Below, piece after piece: positions 51,997-57,866 of a stretch of DNA of 64,000 nt. The DNA comes from an uncultured Muribaculaceae bacterium (GTDB taxonomy: Bacteria > Bacteroidota > Bacteroidia > Bacteroidales > Muribaculaceae). Position 1 is the first letter of the stretch. Each line of letters begins with the position of its first letter. Where the stretch lies: NCBI GenBank assembly GCA_910586975.1, contig CAJUKX010000006.1, positions 40,991 through 104,990 on the forward strand, in the 5' to 3' direction. The notes beneath the pieces are model-generated. The model searched no databases, had not been told where the DNA came from, and saw only the letters and a program-made list of their open reading frames with translations. Made by a program: the position numbers and the translations under genes.

Positions 51997-53289
51997 TTAT
52001 TTGGCGATAAGGAGGTTGTAGTTTTTCTTGCCTTTTTGCACAAGGATGTACTTGCCGTTGAGCAGCAGCTCGCTCGAGGCGGGAGCGTATGCATCGGCAA
52101 TTTTCTCTTTGTTGATCTGGACGCCGCCGCCCTGTACCATCTTGCGCAGTTCGCCCTTTGAGGGGAATACCTTGGCACGGTCAACGAGCAGGTCGGCAAT
52201 CGAGATGCCGGCTTCGATGTCGGCGAGGGCCACTTCAAATGTGGGCACGCCTTCGAGCACCTGCAGCAGAGTTTCCTCGTCGAGACGGTGGAGAGCCTCG
52301 GCGGCATGGTTGCTGAAAAGAATCTGAGAAGCTTCAACGGCTGCCTCATATTCCTGAGCCGAGTGTACCATGGTGGTGATTTCCTTGGCAAGACGCTTCT
52401 GCAAGGGGCGCTGACCGGGATCGGCGGACTGGGCTGCGACGAGTTCTTCGATTTCCTCGCGTGTGAGCGATGTGAAAATCTTGATGTACTTCTCGGCGTC
52501 GGCATCGCTCACGTTGAGCCAGAACTGATAGAACTTGTAGGGCGATGTATAGCGGGCATCGAGCCATACGTTACCGCTCTCGGTCTTGCCGAATTTGCCA
52601 CCGTCGGCCTTGGTGATGAGCGGACATGTGAGGGCGAAAGCCTCGCCGCCCACGGTGCGGCGTATAAGTTCGGTACCGGTGGTGATGTTGCCCCACTGGT
52701 CAGAGCCGCCAAGCTGCAGACGGCAGTTCTTCTCGTTGTAGAGGTGCAGGAAGTCGTAGCCCTGACACAGCTGATAAGAGAATTCGGTGAACGACATACC
52801 CTCGCGCGATTCGCCGCTGAGACGTTTCTTCACCGAGTCCTTGGCCATCATGTAGTTTACGGTGATGTGTTTGCCCACATCGCGGATGAAGTCGAGGAAC
52901 GAGAAGTTCTTCATCCAGTCGTAGTTGTTGACCATCTCGGCCGCATTGGGAGCGTCGGAGTCGAAGTCAAGGAACTTTGAGAGCTGCTTCTTGATGGCTT
53001 CCTGGTTGTGGCGCAGGGTTTCCTCGTCGAGGAGCTTGCGTTCCTGGCTCTTCATCGAGGGGTCGCCTATCATGCCGGTGGCACCGCCAATCAGAGCTAT
53101 GGGCTTGTGGCCTGCGCGCTGGAAGTGGCGGAGCATCATTACGCCTACGAGGTGGCCTATATGGAGCGAGTCGGCCGTGGGGTCTATACCCAGGTAGGCC
53201 GTTGTCATTTCTTTCTTGAGTTGTTCTTCAGTGCCGGGCATCATTTGGTGAATCATGCCACGCCATGTGAGTTCTTCTACAAAATTCAT
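51997..53289 (-). CDS. tyrS: Tyrosyl-tRNA synthetase
   Basis: 430 residues. Class I synthetase that charges tRNA-Tyr in the cytosol. The HIGH motif is HIGHLVG, the KMSKS-like loop is KFGKTESG, and the tyrosine-site phrase QLCQGYDFLHLYNEKNC, GGSDQWGNI (shown in parts) fits bacterial TyrRS. The S4-like RNA-binding domain is C-terminal (about 365-430, MVQGGGVQINKEKI). It sits between cdd and dnaX in a minus-strand operon; dnaX starts directly at its stop. Confidence 0.97.
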   Translation of the reverse strand: MNFVEELTWRGMIHQMMPGTEEQLKKEMTTAYLGIDPTADSLHIGHLVGVMMLRHFQRAGHKPIALIGGATGMIGDPSMKSQERKLLDEETLRHNQEAIKKQLSKFLDFDSDAPNAAEMVNNYDWMKNFSFLDFIRDVGKHITVNYMMAKDSVKKRLSGESREGMSFTEFSYQLCQGYDFLHLYNEKNCRLQLGGSDQWGNITTGTELIRRTVGGEAFALTCPLITKADGGKFGKTESGNVWLDARYTSPYKFYQFWLNVSDADAEKYIKIFTSLTREEIEELVAAQSADPGQRPLQKRLAKEITTMVHSAQEYEAAVEASQILFSNHAAEALHRLDEETLLQVLEGVPTFEVALADIEAGISIADLLVDRAKVFPSKGELRKMVQGGGVQINKEKIADAYAPASSELLLNGKYILVQKGKKNYNLLIAK

Positions 53290-53313
53290 CGGATGATTGG
53301 TTTATTTTTATTT

Positions 53314-53790
53314 TTAATTAATTTCAGTGAAAGCAAGTGGGAGCAGGCTCTTGACCGAAGGCAGCAGATAAATGTTGTCTTTGCCCACGAGCAGTACCTC
53401 CACATCGTGTCCTGCCAAAGTCTCGTATTCGAGCAGGGCCTGGCGACATGCACCACAGGGCGCACAGGGCGCGGGAGTAGGCTCGCCGTCGACACCGCGG
53501 GCTGCAATGGCTATGGCCTCGAACTTGGCCTTGGGAAAGCGCGCTCCGGCCGAGTAGCAAGCCGACCGCTCGGCGCAGGTGCCCGACGGAAATGCCGCAT
53601 TCTCCTGGTTGGCGCCGCATATTATCTCGCCGTTGTCGAGCCTGATGGCCGCACCTACGCTGAAGTGAGAGTAGGGAGCGTATGAATTGTAGGTATACTC
53701 GCGGGCAAGGTCGACCAGGCGGCGACGGCTGTCGTCGAGCTCGGAGTATGTCATGGATTTTACAGGTACGGTGATATTTATTTCTTTCAT
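53314..53790 (-). CDS. cdd: Cytidine deaminase
   Basis: 158 residues from ATG 53790 (a longer frame to 53841 has no family match and overlaps the -7 box). It deaminates cytidine and deoxycytidine to uridine forms. The zinc site is complete: C-A-E in SGTCAERSA and PCAPCGACRQ. The N-terminal YNSYAPYSHFSVGAAIRLDNG is the family nucleoside-binding phrase. First gene of the cdd-tyrS-dnaX run; tyrS starts 24 bases later. Confidence 0.93.
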   Translation of the reverse strand: MKEINITVPVKSMTYSELDDSRRRLVDLAREYTYNSYAPYSHFSVGAAIRLDNGEIICGANQENAAFPSGTCAERSACYSAGARFPKAKFEAIAIAARGVDGEPTPAPCAPCGACRQALLEYETLAGHDVEVLLVGKDNIYLLPSVKSLLPLAFTEIN

Positions 53791-53838
53791 AATATTTCGA
53801 TGGAGAGTAATATAACGTTGGCAGGGGAGATTTTGATG

Positions 53839-53846
53839 CAAATTTA
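53839..53846 (-). promoter_or_regulatory. -7 box for cdd-tyrS-dnaX operon
   Basis: Minus-strand TAAATTTG, about 50 bases before the cdd ATG. The -33 box is not clear. Confidence 0.4.
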
Positions 53847-53909
53847 CTCTTTAAATGTGGAAAAATGAAATTAATGCACTTAAAATTTTATTATTTGCGG
53901 AATTTACGC

Positions 53910-53917
53910 TATTTTTG
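53910..53917 (+). promoter_or_regulatory. -7 box for the TPR membrane protein gene
   Basis: TATTTTTG, 64 bases before the ATG. No TTTG at the right distance. Confidence 0.35.
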
Positions 53918-53980
53918 CAGCTTGAAAACGCGGACTTGTTTCGCACCTGAACAGATATAAACAATAATTAAAACATAATA

Positions 53981-54640
53981 ATGGAAAATAATCAACCCAA
54001 AACCACCCCTGCCCAGGGCGTGGAGGAAGCTCAGGATATTCTTGCAAAGGCAAAGTCCAACAGCAAGAAAATCGTAGCAGTCTCAGTACTCGTGCTCGTG
54101 TGTCTTGTGGCAGTATTTGCATGGTTTTTCATTGCCAAGAGCGGCAGCGCCAAGGCCGACGATGCCATCTCGCGCGCTGATGCTGCGGCAAGCGCCAACG
54201 ACTCAACTGCCCTCGTGCTCTACAAGGATGCCGCCAAGCACGGCTACAAGAGCGGCAACCGTGCCAAACTCGAAGTGGCTATGCGCCTGTATCAGGAAGG
54301 TAACTACGAGGAAGCCCTCTCTTACCTCAAGGGTGCCAGCATCGACGACAAGATCGTGGCTGCCGGTGCCCTGACTCTCGAAGGCGACTGCTACGTGAAC
54401 CTCAAGAAATACGACGAGGCTCTCAGCGCATTCAACAAGGCCGTGAGCAAGGCTGATGAGAATCCCTCGGTTGTTCCCGTGATTCTCGTTAAGGAAGCCA
54501 ATGTTTACCGCGCACAGAACAACTACGCCAAGGAGGCCGAAACCCTCAAAAAGATTATCGACGAGTATCCTCAGTTTGCCTCGTCAAATCAGGTGGATGT
54601 ACGCAAGCTCTACGAGCGCGCCAAGGCTTCTGCCGAATAA
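53981..54640 (+). CDS. Membrane-anchored TPR protein
   Basis: 219 residues. A cytoplasmic N-terminus is followed by one membrane helix (about 31-51, VAVSVLVLVCLVAVFAWFFI) and tetratricopeptide-type helices. Two clear TPR-like units are AMRLYQEGNYEEALSYLKGA and LEGDCYVNLKKYDEALSAFN, with a third near residue 178 (EANVYRAQNNYAKEAETLKK). The layout resembles YfgM, a TPR protein near the secretion and outer-membrane-assembly machinery, but with no partner genes here. A strong terminator follows. Confidence 0.85.
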   Translation: MENNQPKTTPAQGVEEAQDILAKAKSNSKKIVAVSVLVLVCLVAVFAWFFIAKSGSAKADDAISRADAAASANDSTALVLYKDAAKHGYKSGNRAKLEVAMRLYQEGNYEEALSYLKGASIDDKIVAAGALTLEGDCYVNLKKYDEALSAFNKAVSKADENPSVVPVILVKEANVYRAQNNYAKEAETLKKIIDEYPQFASSNQVDVRKLYERAKASAE

Positions 54641-54668
54641 GAAAGCAGTTTCTTTTAAAAACGACTTT

Positions 54669-54705
54669 TTAGGGTTAGAGCCTCAGGCTTTAGCCCTAAT
54701 TTTTT
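54669..54705 (+). terminator. Terminator after the TPR protein gene
   Basis: TTAGGGTTAGAGCCT pairs with AGGCTTTAGCCCTAA (two G-T pairs) around a single C, followed by six T. The 1-base loop will open slightly, but the stem is long. Confidence 0.8.
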
Positions 54706-54726
54706 AGAGTTCTTAAGAATTTTAAT

Positions 54727-56097
54727 ATGGAAATAGAAAACCTTGCCACACGGCCCGTAGGGCGTCTGCTGTGGGAATATAGCCTGCCGGCGGTTGTGGG
54801 CATGCTGGTGATGGCTCTGTATAATGTAGTTGACCGTATATTCATAGGCCAGGTGGTGGGCCCGGAGGCTATCGCCGGATTGGCACTCACCTTTCCCATC
54901 ATGAACATCACCACGGCCATAGGCGTGCTGGTGGGAGTGGGGTCGTCAACCCGCATATCCATAGCAATGGGTCGCAACGAGCGTTCAGAGGCCGCGCGGC
55001 TGCTGGGCAATGCCGCAACCCTTACATTCGTTAACGGCGCGGCCTACATAGCTGTATTTGCCATTTTCATGGAGCCTATACTGCGCGCCTTCGGTGCGGG
55101 CGACATCACCATGCCATACGCCGCAGGATATATGTATTGGGTGCTTCCGGGGCTGCTGCTGACCAATGTGGCTTTCGGCTTGAATAATGTACTCCGCGCC
55201 ACCGGATATCCGCGCCGTGCCATGATGACTATGGTGATAGGTGCTGTGACCAATGTGGTGCTCGATGCCATATTCGTTCTATGGCTCGATATGGGCATGG
55301 TAGGTGCGGCTCTTGCCACTGATATTGCCATGGCGGTGTCGGCTTGGTTTGTGGTGGCTCATTTCTTCAAGAAAGACGTGGTGCTGCACTTCGAGCGCGG
55401 TACTTTCAGCCTTAAGTCGTCGCTGGTGCTGTCAATAGTCACTATAGGCGCGGCTCCGTGCATTGTCAATGTGGCCTCGTGTCTGGTAAATGCCCTTATC
55501 AACCGTTCGCTTGTAGATCACGGCGGCGATATGGCCATTGGAGCCGCCGGCATATTCGTTACCTTCACCTCATTGCTCGTAACGGTGGTTTTAGGCATCT
55601 GTATGGGCCTGCAACCCATAATAGGGTACAATTATGGGGCAGGACGCATGGAACGTCTTAAAAAGGCCTATTGGCTGGCTGTGGGTGTATCCACGCTGAT
55701 ATGTACGCTGGGTTGGGCTGTGGGGCTTGCTTTCCCGTCGCTGGTAGCTCGCATATTTACATACGACGACTTCCTTATCGACTCTACCGTGGTGTGTCTG
55801 CGCCATGCCATGTGGGCATTCTTTGTGGTGGGCTTCCAGATAATATCCACAACATTCTTCCAGAGTGTGGGCGCTCCGGGCCGTGCTATGGTACTCAGTC
55901 TTGCCCGCCAGGTGATATTTCTTATCCCGCTCATGATATGGCTTTCGGGCCGATGGGGAGTGGAAGGAGTATGGTTGTCTTTCCCGATTTCGGATATTTG
56001 TGCGACTGTAGTGACTTTTTTATTAATTATTCCTGCATTCCGTAAAATCGAAAAATCGGTAAAATACGACCTTGAGGGCGCGATTTCTGTAGAATAA
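54727..56097 (+). CDS. MATE-family efflux transporter
   Basis: 456 residues, usual length, with about 12 membrane helices. MATE pumps export cationic drugs or metabolites using Na+ or H+. Family marks include the N-terminal RLLWEYSLPAVVGMLVMALYNVVDRIFIGQVVGPEAIAGLALTFPI region (read from 54770 on; typical P-V-G and N-x-D phrases) and the second-half repeat around VVLGICMGLQPIIGYNYGAG. The substrate cannot be told. It lies after a strong terminator and so must have its own start. Confidence 0.93.
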   Translation: MEIENLATRPVGRLLWEYSLPAVVGMLVMALYNVVDRIFIGQVVGPEAIAGLALTFPIMNITTAIGVLVGVGSSTRISIAMGRNERSEAARLLGNAATLTFVNGAAYIAVFAIFMEPILRAFGAGDITMPYAAGYMYWVLPGLLLTNVAFGLNNVLRATGYPRRAMMTMVIGAVTNVVLDAIFVLWLDMGMVGAALATDIAMAVSAWFVVAHFFKKDVVLHFERGTFSLKSSLVLSIVTIGAAPCIVNVASCLVNALINRSLVDHGGDMAIGAAGIFVTFTSLLVTVVLGICMGLQPIIGYNYGAGRMERLKKAYWLAVGVSTLICTLGWAVGLAFPSLVARIFTYDDFLIDSTVVCLRHAMWAFFVVGFQIISTTFFQSVGAPGRAMVLSLARQVIFLIPLMIWLSGRWGVEGVWLSFPISDICATVVTFLLIIPAFRKIEKSVKYDLEGAISVE

Positions 56098-56160
56098 CGC
56101 TCCAAAATATTGGTAAAAAGCACCTATTTTACAAAAAAATGAAAAAAAGTTGCGAAAATA

Positions 56161-56192
56161 TTTGCACGGAATGAAAAAGCGTATTAACTTTG
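56161..56192 (+). promoter_or_regulatory. Promoter of tRNA-Asp
   Basis: TTTG (56161-56164), 20 bases, TAACTTTG (56185-56192). Transcription should start near 56199, about 60 bases before the tRNA. Confidence 0.75.
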
Positions 56193-56257
56193 CACTCGCA
56201 AAACGGCGGTAAGCCGAACAAACTCCAAGCAAGCTTAGAGAAGCAAAAAAGCAACGA

Positions 56258-56334
56258 GGTGCGTTAGTTCAGTTGGTTAGAATACCTGCCTGTCACGCAG
56301 GGGGTCACGGGTTCGAGTCCCGTACGCACCGCCA
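56258..56334 (+). tRNA. tRNA-Asp (GTC anticodon)
   Basis: Acceptor stem GGTGCGT with ACGCACC, anticodon stem-loop CCTGC-CTGTCAC-GCAGG with anticodon GTC, and TTCGAGTC in the T-arm, ending in an encoded CCA. All four arms fold. No partner tRNA genes are nearby. Confidence 0.97.
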
Positions 56335-56345
56335 GAGGAGAGAGG

Positions 56346-56395
56346 AGAATGAGAAACAGTTAATCTTCGGATTGCTTTTCTCATTCTTTTTTTTG
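56346..56395 (+). terminator. Terminator after tRNA-Asp
   Basis: AGAATGAGAAA pairs with TTTCTCATTCT around a 20-base loop, followed by a T-run. Confidence 0.7.
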
Positions 56396-56510
56396 TTTTA
56401 TACTGATGTTTATGTAAAAATGGGCGCATGGTATTGAGACCAATGAGAGAGCCAAGCAGACTACAGGCGGTATTGGCTCATGTTGGCCGTCTGCTGCCCC
56501 TGAATATACA
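56396..56510. other. Short non-coding stretch with a possible hairpin
   Basis: AGCAGAC near 56455 and GTCTGCT near 56490 can pair around GGCGGTATTGG and similar bases. No gene is seen. Confidence 0.3.
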
Positions 56511-56555
56511 GTAAGAAAGCAGGCGCACCCATAATAAGTGCGCCTGCTTTCTTAC
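56511..56555 (-). terminator. 18-bp perfect hairpin after the HigBA module
   Basis: GTAAGAAAGCAGGCGCAC pairs perfectly with GTGCGCCTGCTTTCTTAC around a 9-base loop. It is only 8 bases beyond the antitoxin stop and is unusually long for a terminator; its AT-rich outer pairs include the T's on the minus strand. Confidence 0.7.
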
Positions 56556-56563
56556 AGTGGATT

Positions 56564-56941
56564 TTAACCTGGGTAGCTAACGCCCAATACTATTGCCGGG
56601 TCTATGTTCAGGCGCTCTACAATAATGCGAGCCTGTGAAAGTGTCGGTTCTTTCTTGCCTGACAGATACTCGCTGATACGAGACGGATTTATACCGAGGA
56701 GTTTTGAGAGGGCAACCTGAGTGAGACCCATTTCGTACATGCGAAGTTTAAGCATATCTATTAGAGATGGTTCGCCAATAGGATAATGTTCTTCATCATA
56801 GTCGGCGACTAAATTGCCCAATAAGATAAGTTCCACCATCTGAGGGTCATCCTCCGGCGTATCTTCCGGTAAAGATAACATGAGTTCTTCTACCCGTTTG
56901 AGAGCCACTTGATATTGTCTCTCATTCTCAATCTTTGTCAT
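56564..56941 (-). CDS. higA: HigA-family antitoxin
   Basis: 125 residues. The N-terminal half is acidic (PEDTPEDDPQMVELILLGNL), as expected for HigA (COG5499) proteins. The helix-turn-helix is LTQVALSKLLGINPSRISEYLSGKK near residues 73-97. It pairs with the toxin whose gene precedes it by 11 bases. Toxin-first order is standard for higBA. Confidence 0.9.
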   Translation of the reverse strand: MTKIENERQYQVALKRVEELMLSLPEDTPEDDPQMVELILLGNLVADYDEEHYPIGEPSLIDMLKLRMYEMGLTQVALSKLLGINPSRISEYLSGKKEPTLSQARIIVERLNIDPAIVLGVSYPG

Positions 56942-56952
56942 AGCTTATGATG

Positions 56953-57249
56953 TTAAATTGTGGAACAATCCTTTATCTTGTCATATTCCTTGTGTGTGCC
57001 TATAAATCTTATCAACACGAACTTAGGAATGAACTTAATAACAACTACCAAGCGATAATCGTTGCCTTTGATATTGAATACATAGTGCTGATTGCCTACC
57101 GAGTCTACAGAATTAAACGTGGCTTTAATATCAGCAAAACAATTCCACTGAGCTTTCTTAACGTTCTTAACCCAATCTTCTAAAGCTGTTTTTGAAAGAG
57201 GGTTCTTCTCGTAATATTCGCGGATTGTTCTTTCAGCAATTATTCTCAT
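56953..57249 (-). CDS. higB: HigB-family toxin (mRNA endonuclease)
   Basis: 98 residues from ATG 57249. MRIIAERTIREYYEKNPLSK, ALEDWVKNVKKAQWNCFADI, YVFNIKGNDYRLVVVIKFIP and RFIGTHKEYDKID-like ending (RFIGTHKEYDKIKDC) are the HigB signature of the RelE superfamily. A longer frame to 57306 crosses the -7 box and is discarded. It is not closely similar in sequence to the toxin at 9820, so the window holds two unrelated HigBA modules. Confidence 0.93.
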   Translation of the reverse strand: MRIIAERTIREYYEKNPLSKTALEDWVKNVKKAQWNCFADIKATFNSVDSVGNQHYVFNIKGNDYRLVVVIKFIPKFVLIRFIGTHKEYDKIKDCSTI

Positions 57250-57275
57250 TTTCTTGAAGTTATTACGATGTGTTG

Positions 57276-57307
57276 CAAATTTATAAAGAAAATTACAAAT
57301 TAGCAAA
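57276..57307 (-). promoter_or_regulatory. Promoter of higBA
   Basis: Minus-strand TTTG (57304-57307), 20 bases, TAAATTTG (57276-57283). Confidence 0.65.
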
Positions 57308-57566
57308 TATGTTGTAGAAATAATTATTCACAAGTTCTTTATTGGAGCAGTCTAAAAAAGAAGATTGGCTACTAAAGATAATATAGCAGATGAAATAGGA
57401 ACTGAAGTCATCTACAAACTACATCTTCCTACGATGTAGTCTATGCATAATAACAGTTTTTTTACCATGCGCCGTACCATTATTACAATTCTACTCCATA
57501 TCTTGGTAAATAGGATTTGTGCAATATGTTAAAAAATAGGAAGTTGCAAAAATATTTGCGTACGTA
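57308..57566. other. AT-rich intergenic stretch with one hairpin
   Basis: ACTACATC (57418-57425) pairs with GATGTAGT (57433-57440) around 7 bases. No open frame or known element is seen in the rest. Confidence 0.4.
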
Positions 57567-57598
57567 TTTGTTGTTATTAAAACAATAGCATATCTTTG
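57567..57598 (+). promoter_or_regulatory. Strong promoter with no gene downstream
   Basis: TTTG (57567-57570), 20 bases, TATCTTTG (57591-57598): perfect consensus on the plus strand. Transcription should start near 57605. The next plus-strand gene does not exist in this window, so the product is likely a small RNA. Confidence 0.75.
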
Positions 57599-57603
57599 CG
57601 CTC

Positions 57604-57665
57604 AATATGACCTCCCACGCTTCCCGTTAGATCAGCGCACCCGGGGAGGTCTTCGAGTTTTTATA
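57604..57665 (+). ncRNA. Candidate small non-coding RNA
   Basis: Immediately after the promoter, GACCTCCC (57609-57616) pairs with GGGAGGTC (57644-57651), enclosing CGCT (57618-57621) with AGCG (57634-57637), and then TTCGAGTTTTTATA follows like a terminator tail. A second, degenerate copy of the left half (GACCTC, ACGCT, CC, TA-GTCA pattern) starts at 57681. There is no good reading frame. It could be a short stable RNA (about 60 bases) or the 5' part of a longer one such as a Bacteroidales 6S-like RNA; I cannot tell which. Confidence 0.55.
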
Positions 57666-57680
57666 TGGATTATAATAAAA

Positions 57681-57707
57681 GACCTCTTACGCTGCCAGAT
57701 AGTCAAA
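57681..57707 (+). repeat. Degenerate copy of the small-RNA 5' half
   Basis: GACCTCTTACGCTGCCAG then ATAGTCA resembles 57609-57634 (GACCTCCCACGCTTCCCG then TTAGATCA) but lacks a right arm to pair with. Similarity is by eye. Confidence 0.4.
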
Positions 57708-57802
57708 TTAACAAGCCGTGGGTTGTTGATTTATGACCAGCAACTTGCGGAGCGACATGACGTTTCTCTTTCTCAAATCCTCGGTTCGGCATGTAATAAT
57801 AG

Positions 57803-57842
57803 CATGAGGGAGTGGCGCGGTGGTATGCGGCACTCCCTCATG
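57803..57842 (-). terminator. Terminator of the second GH2 gene
   Basis: CATGAGGGAGTG pairs perfectly with CACTCCCTCATG around a 16-base loop; CTATTATTA follows on the minus strand. Confidence 0.7.
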
Positions 57843-57866
57843 ATGTTCAGGATATGTGATGCGGGT

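Noticed and set aside
57604..57665. Signal recognition particle RNA or tmRNA
   Set aside because: The conserved SRP apical-loop sequence and the tRNA-like ends of tmRNA are absent.
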